Part shown: in pieces, positions 44,517-54,826 of the stretch
Layout: each line of letters begins with the position of its first letter
How positions within the stretch are numbered: the first letter of the stretch is position 1
From: Sphingobacterium multivorum
Lineage (GTDB): Bacteria > Bacteroidota > Bacteroidia > Sphingobacteriales > Sphingobacteriaceae
Assembly (NCBI RefSeq): GCF_900457465.1
Contig: NZ_UAUU01000009.1
Location: 992,001 to 1,056,000, forward strand
Direction of reading: 5' to 3'
DNA length: 64,000 nt
Notes under the pieces: model-generated
What the model saw: only the letters and a program-made list of their open reading frames with translations
Told to the model about the DNA's origin: nothing
Database searches by the model: none
Made by a program: the position numbers and the translations under genes

Positions 44517-45931
44517 ATGCATAAGTATGTTCAAAATCGCGTTTTAGCTTATTTAAAAATGCTGCTCGCTTTGACAGATGCAGTGTCTTTGAATATCCTA
44601 TTTGTGCTTGCCTACTCTGTCGTAGCCAACAATGGTTGGATGGATGTGGGGCAGGAGGTGCCGGCTAGTTTTTACTCATTGTGGACGACTTTTAATCTTG
44701 TTGCTATCATTTCGTCGCTCTATATGCGGCTTTATGCTGATGCGACCATCGAGCGGCTTGAGAATGTATTCCGTATCACGTTGCGTACGGCACTGTTACT
44801 AGTTGCAATTTTTGCGGGCTGTATCCTGATCGGCCATCATTTTAGGGGAGTTTGGGTTTTCTTTGTCGTGGTGGCAGCAGGTATGTTTATCTACCTTGCT
44901 CTGTCCCGTTTTGTGTTGACCTATGTCTATACGGTATTGCCGCGGCGCTTAGGTTGGAGCAAGCAAGTAGCCTTGATCGGCCACAACGATTACATGGCTG
45001 GTGTGGCAGGGATCCTTGCCAAGGAGCATCCATTTTATCATGTCAACACAATCGCTTACCGCGACGATCCTGGTTTGCCGAGCAAAGATGATACTTTGAC
45101 TAGGTTCAGACGTTATTTTGAGGAGGTCGCCAGTTTGGGGATCTTTGATGTGTTTGTCGTCAATTCCCCCGATATTTCGAGCTGCAGCAGAGAATTGATC
45201 ATGGCAGCTGACAGCAAATGTGTGCATCTCAATTTTGTGACTGCTCCGGCTGAAATGATGCCGTATTCCAGCAAAGATGGCGTGCTGACGGTGGAGTTGC
45301 CCGTGCTTCGCTCGCATGACGAATCGCTTTCGACGATGGAAAACCGCATCAAGAAGCGCATTGTCGATCTTGTCATTTCTACTTTCGTGATCGTATTCAT
45401 TTTATCCTGGTTGATTCCTATTATCGGTTTGATTATCAAGATCCAGAGTCCAGGTCCGATTTTTTTCAAGCAGCCGCGTTCCGGACGTAATAATCAGACT
45501 TTTGATTGCTATAAGTTTCGGAGTATGGTTGTCAATACGGAGTCCAATGCAAAGCAAGCCGTCAAAGGCGATAAGCGTATTACGGCAATAGGTCAGTTTT
45601 TAAGAAAGACAAATCTGGACGAATTTCCGCAGTTTATCAATGTGTTTCTGGGGCAGATGAGTGTTGTCGGTCCACGTCCGCATATGCTTGCCCATACCGA
45701 ACATTATAGCCAGCTGATCCAGCATTATATGGTGCGTCATTTTGTAAAGCCCGGAATTACGGGCTGGGCACAGGTCAATGGCTGCCGCGGGAGACTAAGG
45801 ATCCTGGAGCAATGGCCAAACGGGTCGAATATGACCTGGATTATATGAATAACTGGTCGGCCATGCTCGACTTTAAAATTGTGTGCATGACCGTTTTGAA
45901 CATGCTGCAAGGAGAGAAAAATGCTTATTAA
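44517..45931 (+). pseudogene. wcaJ: WcaJ-type undecaprenyl-phosphate glucose phosphotransferase, frameshifted near the end
   Basis: The protein would be about 471 residues: four to five N-terminal membrane segments, a CoA-binding-like Rossmann part, a further membrane helix near 290 and the bacterial sugar transferase domain (KQPRSGRNNQTFDCYKFRS, KTNLDEFPQFINVFLGQMS, VVGPRPHML, VKPGITGWAQVNGCRG). It would start locus 2 by moving hexose-1-P to undecaprenyl phosphate. Just after GCRG the frame breaks: GGG at 45789-45791 lacks one G, and the normal end (ETKDPGAMAKRVEYDLDYMN) continues in another frame to a stop at 45931. As read, the product ends at 45848. Possibly a sequencing error. Confidence 0.82.
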
Positions 45932-45955
45932 CGTTACTATTAAAACTGACAGATT

Positions 45956-46692
45956 ATGAACAAAAAAGTTGCCAGATTAACCGTCCTATTGCTCGGCATG
46001 TTTATGCTGTTCAATATCTCAGTATCGCGGGCTAATAGTGATGAGCGGGATAGCATACCCGAGACAGCCTACTCTTTCGGCTACCCCTTGGGGCTTGGGG
46101 TGCATTTTGGGTCCACAGGTTTTGGGGCTCAATTTTATTATCCGCTGAGCCAACAGTTTGGCATGCGCCTCGGTGTAAGCTATATGCCGTTCACCACAAA
46201 CATTGAGGGTACGTATAGTAACCGTGCGACACGGAGTGAGGCCAAGGCCAAATCATCCAATGCCTCTGCTATTTTCGGTTGGACACCCTTCTTGGATAAT
46301 CGGGGCTTTTTCCGCAGTTTCAACGTGCAGGTGGGCGGCGCCTATTTCTTTAAGCTCGATGGAACCCTGACCACCCGTTTGGCGGATCCCTACCGTTATG
46401 GTGATATTGCCGTTGATCCAGAAATGGTCGGTACGATAAAGACCAATGTGGCCTGGAAGAAAACCGTTAATCCCTATGCGGGTATCGGCTGGAGCAATAT
46501 CCTGATCGGACAGCCGCTTTTCAATGCATGTGGACTTGGGCTGCTATTACCTTTCTAAGCCTTTCTGTGACGATGGAAGCAACAGGTCTATTGGAAGAAA
46601 ATGTCAATAATGCCGCCACCATCGAGAAGAACATCAAGAACTACCGCTATTTGCCCCGTATCGAAGCAGGCATCAGTTATCGGTTTAAATAG
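45956..46692 (+). pseudogene. Outer membrane beta-barrel protein of the EPS locus, frameshifted
   Basis: The intact part (to about 46507) has a signal peptide (MNKKVARLTVLLLGMFMLFN, cleavage near SRA) and an OmpA-like barrel pattern: FGYPLGLGVHFGSTGFGAQF, PLSQQFGMRLGVSYMPF, NPYAGIGWSNIL. It then continues in other frames: SRFSMHVDLGCYYLSKP in one and SVTMEATGLLEENVNN...RYLPRIEAGISYRFK in another, ending at 46692. At least two one-base shifts, near 46508 and at the TTT of 46562-46564, separate them. It is similar in style to porin-like proteins encoded by Bacteroidota EPS loci. A 543-residue lipoprotein follows, so the two may form an outer membrane pair. Confidence 0.72.
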
Positions 46693-46716
46693 GTAAATAT
46701 ATAAAACAGAGTCATT

Positions 46717-48342
46717 ATGAAAATCAAAAAAATCGCTATATATAGTGCCTTAGCTTTCTCATTGTTGGGCGGGGTATCTTCCTGTGAGAGTCCGCTGAAG
46801 GATTTCAACCTGCAGGTAAGTACAGAAGTTATTCAAAATTATGCTACCCTGAAGGTGGTAGATATTGATGGTAAGACAATCAGCGGGGTGACAGTCACAC
46901 TGAGTTCTGGAGACACTCAGGACATTTACAACATGAATGGCTATAAAGATTTTAAGCTGACAGATAACCTGATCACTTTTGGTCTTGATCCTAAGCGGAC
47001 GGCCAGTGCTGCAAATCCGATCCGTTTTCGGGTGCAGCTTGCAGCTTCGGGCTACACGACACAGGAAGTACCTGTTGCCATCACAGATGCATCGAGTGGT
47101 ATACAGACGATCGTGCTGACAAAACCGACAGTTGTTCCGGACGGTGCGAAGGAAACGGTCGCCAATGTTGACCTCAGTTCCAATGGGTCCACAACAGCCG
47201 CAACGACAGTTACCGTACCCTCCGCTGTAGGCGGCGGCAATATGGAAGTGACGATTCCGACCGGTACCCAGTTTAAAGATGCCAATGGCAACGTCATTAC
47301 AGGCGGCAACACTGTTCAGATTATTTTGACCAGCATCGATGCCGACAATGAGGATGCTGTCGAATTACTTCCGGGCGGGGATGTCAAAAGCGACAAAGTC
47401 GTATTGGCCAACGGCAGTACCGTTGCAGGTACGTTCAGCCCGGCAGCCGTTGCTGAAATCAGCATGTTGGTGAATGGTATAGCGGTGAAACAATTCAGTC
47501 AGCCACTTACGGTGAGTATGCCTGTTGACGCAGCTTATGTGAGCCCGATATCCGGTGCATCCATTGCAGCGGGGCAGGTATTTCAGATCTTTTCCAATAG
47601 CACCGATGGCATCTGGCGTTACGAACAAAACAGTACAGTTACAGGCTCGGCAGCTGCCGGATTTAAAGTAAGTTTTCAGGTTCAGCACTTGTCATTCTAT
47701 ATGGCTGGTGAATTTGGTGAGGCCTGTCCTTCGGCACGCGTTATCACGTTCTCGGGCGACTGGATGACGAATGGGTCGACCTATCCGATTATTGTAGAAG
47801 CCATCTGGGGCGGCAAAGTGATTGCCACAGGTGAATATTCGATCAATAAGAATAATCCAAGTATCAGTTTGGTTGATGTGCCGTCTAGCGGTACAAGTAT
47901 TGTGGTGCGCAACAGTGCCGGTAATATATTGGAGCAAAGTCCATTGGCAGCCTGTGGTCAGGTGACAGCGATGACATTGCCAAATCCGGGTGATGCTACG
48001 GGAACTACGTCGACGCTGCAGCTGTATGTACGTTGTCCGGACAAAACAACGACTATTACCCTGTTGCCAACATTCCAGTTATTCTACCGGGTAAGCGGCA
48101 CAGGAACGTATCAGTTCCTAGGTACAGTGGACAATGGATTCTTGCGTACGACACTTTTAAAAACAGACGGTACCAAATATGATTTCAAAGCGATCTGGGG
48201 CCAACGTGTGAAAGAAGTCAACGCGAAAACTATTGCAGCAGACAATACAGCCACAGTAGGCATACAGCCGGGTGACATTATCGGAACCAAAGCAGGAGCG
48301 ACCAATCTGGCTATCCTGACCGAAGAGTGCGGCAAATTATAA
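46717..48342 (+). CDS. Large surface lipoprotein of unknown function
   Basis: The 541-residue protein starts with a lipoprotein signal (KKIAIYSALAFSLLGGVSSC, Cys at about 23). A carboxypeptidase-regulatory-like domain follows (YATLKVVDIDGKTISGVTVT, about 42-61). Then come Ser/Thr/Ala-rich beta-type domains without cysteines until CGQVTAMTL and CPDKTT in the last third; paired cysteines there may form disulfides. No enzyme motif is visible. Base composition is high in GC here, like its neighbours. Position between an outer membrane barrel and the CpsB/Wza/Wzc genes suggests a surface role in EPS attachment or export. Function not recognised. Confidence 0.75.
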   Translation: MKIKKIAIYSALAFSLLGGVSSCESPLKDFNLQVSTEVIQNYATLKVVDIDGKTISGVTVTLSSGDTQDIYNMNGYKDFKLTDNLITFGLDPKRTASAANPIRFRVQLAASGYTTQEVPVAITDASSGIQTIVLTKPTVVPDGAKETVANVDLSSNGSTTAATTVTVPSAVGGGNMEVTIPTGTQFKDANGNVITGGNTVQIILTSIDADNEDAVELLPGGDVKSDKVVLANGSTVAGTFSPAAVAEISMLVNGIAVKQFSQPLTVSMPVDAAYVSPISGASIAAGQVFQIFSNSTDGIWRYEQNSTVTGSAAAGFKVSFQVQHLSFYMAGEFGEACPSARVITFSGDWMTNGSTYPIIVEAIWGGKVIATGEYSINKNNPSISLVDVPSSGTSIVVRNSAGNILEQSPLAACGQVTAMTLPNPGDATGTTSTLQLYVRCPDKTTTITLLPTFQLFYRVSGTGTYQFLGTVDNGFLRTTLLKTDGTKYDFKAIWGQRVKEVNAKTIAADNTATVGIQPGDIIGTKAGATNLAILTEECGKL

Positions 48343-48394
48343 AAGCATTTAAGAACTCAAGTGTAAAAACTTGTGATTGTAGATTTGGGATATT

Positions 48395-48415
48395 CCGGCC
48401 GGGCGAGCTGGCCGG
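48395..48415. repeat. Hairpin between the lipoprotein and CpsB genes
   Basis: CCGGCC (48395-48400) and GGCCGG (48410-48415) form a 6-bp GC stem with a 9-base loop, lying about 50 bases past the lipoprotein stop. It is followed by only a weak T-rich stretch, so its role as terminator is uncertain. Confidence 0.4.
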
Positions 48416-48462
48416 ATATTCCTTTATAGACGAAACACTATCAATTATTATCTGCCAAAAAG

Positions 48463-49215
48463 ATGTTAACAATTTTTAACCGAAAAAAGCGGAATTACGA
48501 TTTAAGCTGGATGGATACGGATATGCATTCGCACCTCTTGCCGGGTATTGACGATGGTTGTACGGACGAGGCTGAGAGCATGGACCTATTGGGCCGTCTA
48601 GTCGATTTGAAATTGCAACACTTTTATTTTACACCACATATTTTTCAAGAGATGTACCCGAATACGCGAGAGCGTATCGAGACATCATTTGAGAAAGTCA
48701 AGGGCAAGGGTTTTGATAAAAAATTAGGTGGCTACGCGGCCGAATATATGCTCGATTCTAATTTTGAGCAGCTTCTGCGTCAGCCCGATCCTCAATTTCT
48801 TGTCCTTCCGAATAACCATATCCTGATCGAGATGTCATACATTCAGGAAAATAAGCAGATCGAAAAATTGATTTTTGATCTGTTGATAGCGGGATATTAT
48901 CCGATACTGGCACATCCCGAACGCTATATTTTTTATCATACCGATATGCAGAAGATAAGCCGGCTAAGGGAGATCGGCTGTTTATTGCAGGTGAATTTGC
49001 TGTCCATTATCGGTTATTACGGCACGCATGAAAAGCGTGTCGCCAAGTATCTTGCTGGCGCAGGTCTTGTTGACCTTGTCGGTACAGATGCCCATCATGA
49101 GCGTCATGTGAAAGCCCTGGAGCATGGGCTGCAACGTGAAGATCTCAAAAATTATTTTAAACGATGCGAATTACTCAACCCTAATCTTTTTGATCCATCA
49201 TGGACATCGGGTTAG
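48463..49215 (+). CDS. CpsB/CapC-type tyrosine phosphatase (PHP domain)
   Basis: The 250-residue metal-dependent phosphatase has PHP motifs TDMHSHLLPGIDDGCTDEAES, YFTPHIFQEMYP, AEYMLDSNF, HILIEMSY, ILAHPERY and LVGTDAHHERH. This family dephosphorylates the tyrosine-rich tail of the BY-kinase that runs Wzy-dependent export, here Wzc at 50166. It is intact. A 47-base gap separates it from wza. Confidence 0.9.
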   Translation: MLTIFNRKKRNYDLSWMDTDMHSHLLPGIDDGCTDEAESMDLLGRLVDLKLQHFYFTPHIFQEMYPNTRERIETSFEKVKGKGFDKKLGGYAAEYMLDSNFEQLLRQPDPQFLVLPNNHILIEMSYIQENKQIEKLIFDLLIAGYYPILAHPERYIFYHTDMQKISRLREIGCLLQVNLLSIIGYYGTHEKRVAKYLAGAGLVDLVGTDAHHERHVKALEHGLQREDLKNYFKRCELLNPNLFDPSWTSG

Positions 49216-49261
49216 CCGGACCATATAAAATAAAAAAACTACAATTTACAAGTATATCACA

Positions 49262-50069
49262 ATGAAAACACACTACAAAAAGCAAGCAGGGCACCATCGC
49301 GTATGGCTGTATTTCTTGCTGATGCTATTGACACTGAGCAGTTGCTCGGTCAAGAAAATCGTTTATTTCAACGATCTGCAGGCAGATTCTCTCCGGGTAT
49401 TGAAAGAAGCTGCGGCCTTTACTGAGCCTACCATCCATCCCGATGATATCCTCAGTGTCACCGTACAGACGTTGGATCCCACGACGAGTTCTGTGGCCAA
49501 TCAAGCCGAAGTCATTCAGGCCATTGGTGCCAGCTCGGCTGCCACGGTTGGCAATCAGGTGATCAGCGGTTTTTTGGTCGACAAAGATGGGTTTATTCAG
49601 ATGACTTTATTGGGCAAGATCAAAGTCGGCGGGCTTACGACCTATCAGGTCCGGGACAAGATCACGGAGCTTGCCTCGCAATATTATAAAAACCCCACTG
49701 TTCAGGTCCGTTTTGCCATTTTAAGATCACGGTATTGGCGAGGTGACTCGGCCGGCGACTTATACGGTACCCAATGAAAAGGTGACCGTGCTGGATGCAC
49801 TTGGGCTGGCCGGCGACCTGACGATCTACGGAAAGCGTGAAAATGTATTGCTGGTAAGGGATCAACAAGGACAAAAGGAGCTGGTGCGGCTCAACCTGAA
49901 TGACAGCGAAGTCTTCAGATCCCCCTATTTCTATCTGCGGCAGAATGACGTGCTGTATGTGGAGCCGGGCAAGGCCAAAGCAGCGGCCAACAATGCGGCA
50001 CGTACCCAGACTTTTGCCATTATCGGTTCGTTGTTGTCGGTGCTGATTGTTGCATTGACCCGTTTGTAA
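49262..50069 (+). pseudogene. wza: Polysaccharide export protein Wza-like, frameshifted
   Basis: The first frame (49262-49777) carries a lipoprotein signal (LYFLLMLLTLSSCSVKKIVY, Cys at about 24) and the export domain core: IHPDDILSVTVQTLDP and GFLVDKDGFIQMTLLGKIKV, up to NPTVQVRFA. The normal sequence then continues in another frame with ITVLGEVTRPATYTVPNEKV, the SLBB-like part and the C-terminal membrane helix FAIIGSLLSVLIVALTRL (to 50069). Two one-base gaps explain the break: T-run 49719-49722 and GG at 49737-49738. If repaired the protein is about 269 residues, normal for Bacteroidota Wza. Shorter than E. coli Wza, as expected. Confidence 0.82.
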
Positions 50070-50165
50070 TTGATGAAGGCTAAATAGCCTTTTTAGCAAG
50101 GTGCCCGTGTTCATTGTCATTAGTCGACAGCTGCACAGGGCATCTCCATAAAAATATTGAATAGT

Positions 50166-52552
50166 ATGAGTAAAAAAAATATAGACTGGGAAGAGGAGTT
50201 TGATTTTGAGACTGAAAAGTCCGATAACAAAGACCTGTTGCGTTTTTTTGGACGCTTGATGGCCAATTGGTACTGGTTTGCCCTTTGCGGTTTTTTGGGC
50301 CTATTGTCTGCTTTCTTTTATCTGCGCTATAGCATTCCCAATTATAAGGTCCATGCCAAGCTATTGGTGTCCGACGATAAAAAGGGAGGCGGCATGTTTT
50401 CCTCTTCTGCACTGGGCGATCTATCTAGCCTGATGGGCACCAAGAACTCCGTTGATAATGAAGTGGAAGTCCTAAAAACGGCAGATCTGATGCGGGAGAT
50501 GGTGCTGTCCGAAAAGGCCTACCTCCGTTACTTCAAGGCCGGCAGGGTACATAATGTGCCTGTGGGCAACGCTCCCTATACTTTGGAGCTGCTGAGCGAA
50601 GTAGATTCGGTTAGTGAGCCTTATAGTTTCAAGATCCATCCGCTGAATGCCAATGAACTTGAACTGAGTAATTCCGATACCAGCTTCCGTGTGCGTATGG
50701 GACAAACCTTTAGCCTGGCGCCGCAATGCAAGCTCAAGGCTGTTGCCAACCCGGCTTTTGACCAGTCCAGGGAGGACGATTATGGCTTTGTGCTGAGTCC
50801 TGTCCGGGATGTGGTGGACGATCTGGCAAAGCCCTTCTGGTAGACGTGACCAATAAAAATGTATCCACCATTGATCTGACACTTGAAAGTACCTTGCCCA
50901 AGTATGGAGAGCAGCTGCTGACCACGCTAATCCAAAAATATGTGGAGCTGAATCTGCACGATAAAAATGTCATTGCCGATTCGACACTGTCCTTTATCAA
51001 TGCCCGGCTGTCGAAGATCACCGATGAACTGGCCGGTGTAGAAGACCGGATTTCGGGTTACAAAAAGAGAAATCAGCTGGCCGATATATCCGAGCAGGGC
51101 AAGGTATTGATTGCCAGTTCGGCAGATTTTACCGTTAAGCTTGCGGAAGTTGAAACCCAGCTGGCCGCTTTGGATGCTGTGGCAGGTTATCTCAACGATA
51201 CGAAGCATCCGCGGGTAGTGCCTTCGGCCGTTATTCCGCAGGACATTGGGTTCAATGCCCTAATTCAGCGCTACAATGAGCTGGTCTTGCAGCGTGAACG
51301 CCTGCTTCTGGCCAATACCGAGGATAATCCACTTGTACAGAATATTACAACCCAGATTGCCGGTGTGCGGCAAGACATGATTGCCAATGTGGCCTCCACG
51401 CGTAAGCAGCTGGCACTGGCCAAACAAAGCCAGCAGGCGCTGGCCAATCAGGTGACCTCGCAGATCCATCAGGTACCCACGATTGAGCGGGGCTATATAG
51501 ATCTATCGCGTTTGCAGCAGATCAAACAGGCACAGTATATCTTTTTGCAGGAAAAATGGGAAGAGACCGCCATCGGCCGGACCGCCAATGTGTCCAATTC
51601 CAAGGTGATCGATTCGCCAAAGGCTGAAAAGAAGCCTTTTTCACCCAAGGGAAAGATGATCTATATCTTAGGCCTGCTGTTTGGCTTGGCCATTCCATTG
51701 GCTGTGATCTACCTGAAGGGTCTATTTAACCTGCGTATACAGGGGATGGACGATATTGAAGCTGTTAATAAGCTTCCTATCCTAGGTATGATTGCCCATT
51801 CCGATGAGATGGAACAGGTCGTTGTTACCAAAACCTCGCGTTCACCTATAGCCGAGCAGTTTAGGGCGATGCGGACCAATCTGGAGTTTGCCCTCAACGG
51901 CGGAAAGCGTATTCTTTTTACTTCATCGATGTCAGGTGAGGGTAAGTCGTATGTGGCTTTAAATCTTGCCGTTACTTTGGCTTTATTGGACAAAAAGGTT
52001 CTGTTGATGGAGTTGGATTTGCGGAAACCATCCATTACCTCCAAGCTAGGGCTTCCGGCGGGCAAAGGATTTTCCCACTATATTGTACGGCCCGATATGC
52101 GGCTGGATGAAATCATTATGGCTTCGGGGGCCCATGAAAATGTACATTTGATTCAGGCGGGTGCTATACCGCCCAATCCTTCGGAGCTGCTGGTTCATCC
52201 ACGCACACAGGAGCTGATGGACGAATTGGCCAAGCGCTACGATTATATATTGATGGATGCGCCGCCTGTGGGGATGATGACCGATGCTCAGTTGCTGTCG
52301 CGCTATGCCGACTGCTGTCTGTATCTGGTGCGTCAGGGATTTACCCTCAAAGAGCAGCTGCGTATTCCGAATGATTTGGTTGCTAGCCATAAGATTAAGC
52401 CTATACAGTTGATTGTCAATGATATTAAGGCCAAGGGTGGGTATTACAATAATTACGGTTATGGCTATGGCTATGGTTACGGTTATGGCTATGGAGACTA
52501 CGGTCAGTCAACCAAAAGGGGTAAATGGTGGATGTTCTGGAGAAAAAGTTAG
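50166..52552 (+). pseudogene. wzc: Wzc-like tyrosine autokinase, frameshifted once
   Basis: Two frames (50166-50843 and 50846-52552) together make a normal Wzc of about 795 residues. The first half has an N-terminal helix (NWYWFALCGFLGLLSAFFYL) and the Wzz-like periplasmic part. The second has coiled-coil ELAGVEDRISGYKKRNQLAD, a second membrane helix, then the kinase: FTSSMSGEGKSYVALNLAVT (Walker A), KVLLMELDLRKPSI (Walker A'), DYILMDAPPVGMMTD (Walker B). It ends with a Tyr-Gly-rich tail (repeat at 52454-52495), the autophosphorylation site. The frame breaks at CCC 50832-50834, which should read CCCC. The ATG at 50166 is used; a TTG lies three codons upstream. Confidence 0.85.
52454..52495 (+). 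repeat. Hexanucleotide TAYGGN repeat coding the Tyr-Gly tail of Wzc
   Basis: Seven tandem 6-base units (TAC GGT / TAT GGC / TAT GGA variants) encode the Tyr-Gly dipeptides of the autophosphorylation tail. Such a repeat can gain or lose units by slippage without breaking the frame. Confidence 0.75.
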
Positions 52553-52602
52553 ACATGAAATATAAAATTGGTTTTATTGTATTTAATTAAAATTATCTTA
52601 TT

Positions 52603-54147
52603 ATGATCAAGATATTAGATTGCACTTTACGTGATGGTGGTTACTATACCAATTGGGATTTTAGTGATGAGGTTGTCGATAATTATATAAAATGTACGAA
52701 TAATTTACCAATAGAATATTTGGAGGTTGGTTATAGAAGTACACCTATAAAAGGCTATTTGGGTAGATATTTTTATTTGCCGATTTATGAACTCGAAAAG
52801 ATTAAATCGTTGTCTCAAAAGAAACTTGTGATTATTCTAAACGAGAAAGATACTAGATTAGAAGATTTAAAGGAGTTATTGCAACCTTTGCAAGGGATCG
52901 TATCCATGATTCGAATTGCACTTGACCCTCAAAATCTCTTGAGAGCAATTAAGCTTGCAGAAGGCATAAAAGTCTATGGATTCGAAGTCGGTTTCAATGT
53001 AATGTACATGTCCAAATGGAAAAGTTATTTGGACTTCCAGAGTAATCTTTCTAAGGTTTCTGGAGTAGCCGATTATTTTTATATGGTTGATTCTTATGGA
53101 GGTGTATTTCCCCAAGATGTTATCGATACAATTGCTTTGGTAAAATCGCACTTAAATGTTAAGTTGGGTTTCCATGGTCATAATAATCTAGAGCTGGCTT
53201 TGATCAATACTCTTACCGCTATTGATCACGGCGTAGAGATAGTGGATTCAACGGTGACTGGAATGGGTAGAGGTGCGGGAAATCTGAAGACAGAGCTGTT
53301 GTTGACAGCTTTCAATAACAGATTTAACTTTGACGTTGATTTTAACTCTTTGGGAGACCTTGTTAATACTTTCTCCGGTCTACATCGGAAATATGAATGG
53401 GGAACAAATTTGCCATATATGATTTCTGGTGCAAATTCATTACCACAGAAAGATGTTATGGACTGGGTGACTACCCGTTTTTATTCATTTAATAGTATTA
53501 TCCAAGCGCTTCAAAATCAGAAAGAAAAAGTAAAAGATAATGAACAGTTACCACTATTTAAACCAAGTATATCAAAAAAGCGCGTCGTTATTATTGGAGG
53601 AGGGAAGGGAGCTTGTGAACATGTAGAGGCCGTTAAAGAATTTATCCGTACTGATGCTGAAATTACAATTGTTCATGCAAGTTCAAAAAATGCATTTTCT
53701 TATCAAGATCTTGAAAATGAACAGATTTTTTGTCTAGTTGGTAATGAGGGACACCGTATGGAGAAAGTATTTAATGATTTAGGAAGTTTTAATGGTCAAA
53801 CAGTTTTGCCTCCATTTCCAAGAAAAATGGGTACCTATATACCTGCTTGCGTAAGAGATAATAGCTTTGAGTTGGAAAATGTAGATTTTACAGATAAATA
53901 TCAGGATTCGCACACAGCATTAGCACTCCAAATTACTTATGAGCTAGGTGCAGAAGAAATTTATCTCGTGGGTTATGATGGTTATAATGAATTTCCAATT
54001 ACAGAAAAGGAAAGACAATTAACAGCCGAGAATGAATTTTTATTTCATCGGTTTACTGTTTTTAACAATAAAGATGTAATTGCTATTACGCCCACACGTT
54101 ACGAAATACCGGTAAATTCTGTTTATAGTATGATTTATGACAAATAA
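52603..54147 (+). CDS. DRE-TIM aldolase domain fused to a DUF115/MAF-like domain
   Basis: The 514-residue protein has two parts. Residues 1-300 form an HMG-CoA-lyase/4-hydroxy-2-oxovalerate aldolase type TIM barrel: ILDCTLRDGGYYTNW (metal Asp11 after Arg10), FYMVDSYGGVFPQD, and the metal pair in KLGFHGHNNLELAL (about 189-202), with IVDSTVTGMGRGAGNLKTE. All core catalytic residues are present. Residues about 330-514 (RVVIIGGGKGACEHVEAV; ALQITYELGAEEIYLVGYDG) resemble MAF/DUF115 or sialyltransferase-like domains. It is followed by a CMP-sugar synthetase and a HAD phosphatase, so it probably makes an acidic ketosugar from pyruvate and an aldehyde. Function is inferred; fusion seen directly. Confidence 0.78.
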   Translation: MIKILDCTLRDGGYYTNWDFSDEVVDNYIKCTNNLPIEYLEVGYRSTPIKGYLGRYFYLPIYELEKIKSLSQKKLVIILNEKDTRLEDLKELLQPLQGIVSMIRIALDPQNLLRAIKLAEGIKVYGFEVGFNVMYMSKWKSYLDFQSNLSKVSGVADYFYMVDSYGGVFPQDVIDTIALVKSHLNVKLGFHGHNNLELALINTLTAIDHGVEIVDSTVTGMGRGAGNLKTELLLTAFNNRFNFDVDFNSLGDLVNTFSGLHRKYEWGTNLPYMISGANSLPQKDVMDWVTTRFYSFNSIIQALQNQKEKVKDNEQLPLFKPSISKKRVVIIGGGKGACEHVEAVKEFIRTDAEITIVHASSKNAFSYQDLENEQIFCLVGNEGHRMEKVFNDLGSFNGQTVLPPFPRKMGTYIPACVRDNSFELENVDFTDKYQDSHTALALQITYELGAEEIYLVGYDGYNEFPITEKERQLTAENEFLFHRFTVFNNKDVIAITPTRYEIPVNSVYSMIYDK

Positions 54148-54826
54148 AGTTAGTTTTTTTCTACCAACTCGAAAAGGCAGCCAGCGAGTGATTAATAAAA
54201 ATACCAGACCTTTTGCTGGTAATGAGGGAGGACTGTTGTTACATAAACTTCGACAACTTTTGACAATGGAAATGGTAGATGAGGTTGTGCTTTCGACAAA
54301 TGATGAGAATTGTATTGAAATTGCCGAAACCATACTCGATGATTTCAAGAAATTGGTCATTGACCGTAGGCCAGATTACCTTTGTCTGGATAGTACCAAT
54401 TTGAGTGATCTTATCGCTTACGTTCCGGAAGTTGTTTCAGGTGATCATATAGTTTGGGGACACGTTACTACGCCATTTGCGGATGCTAGAATTTATGATA
54501 ATGGAATAAATTGTTACTTAGACGGTTTGAAAAATGGATTTGATTCCCTAGTGAGTGTACAAAGATTTCAAAATTTTCTATTAAATCAACAAGGAAAAGT
54601 AATAAATAATGCTAGTTCACGCCCTTGGCCGCGGACGCAGGATTTGGAATCATTGTATGAAGTAAATCATGTAATGTTTATAGCAAGTAAAGACATTTAT
54701 GTACGAGAGAAAAATAGGTTAGGTAGTAGGCCTTATCTTTTTGAGATGAATAAGATTGAATCATTCGATGTTGATTGGGAAGAAGATTTTAAAATAGCTG
54801 AATTAATGCATGGACATTCTAAATAA
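54137..54826 (+). CDS. Acylneuraminate cytidylyltransferase family (CMP-sugar synthetase)
   Basis: The 229-residue protein has the NeuA/KdsB-type nucleotide loop FFLPTRKGSQRVINKNTRPF (RKGSQR as the RxGSxR motif), VDEVVLSTNDENCIEIAE, and later HVTTPFADARIYDNGI and SRPWPRTQDLESLYEVNHVMF. It should couple CTP to an acidic sugar. The start overlaps the aldolase gene by 11 bases and the end overlaps the HAD gene by 17, so the three are translated as a unit. No PEP-dependent NeuB-type synthase is visible in this window, which points to a non-sialic substrate made by the aldolase. Confidence 0.85.
   Translation: MTNKVSFFLPTRKGSQRVINKNTRPFAGNEGGLLLHKLRQLLTMEMVDEVVLSTNDENCIEIAETILDDFKKLVIDRRPDYLCLDSTNLSDLIAYVPEVVSGDHIVWGHVTTPFADARIYDNGINCYLDGLKNGFDSLVSVQRFQNFLLNQQGKVINNASSRPWPRTQDLESLYEVNHVMFIASKDIYVREKNRLGSRPYLFEMNKIESFDVDWEEDFKIAELMHGHSK

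Noticed and set aside
49743..50069. Separate short export gene after wza
   Set aside because: Its sequence is the C-terminal half of Wza in another frame; the two parts overlap and join perfectly with two one-base corrections.
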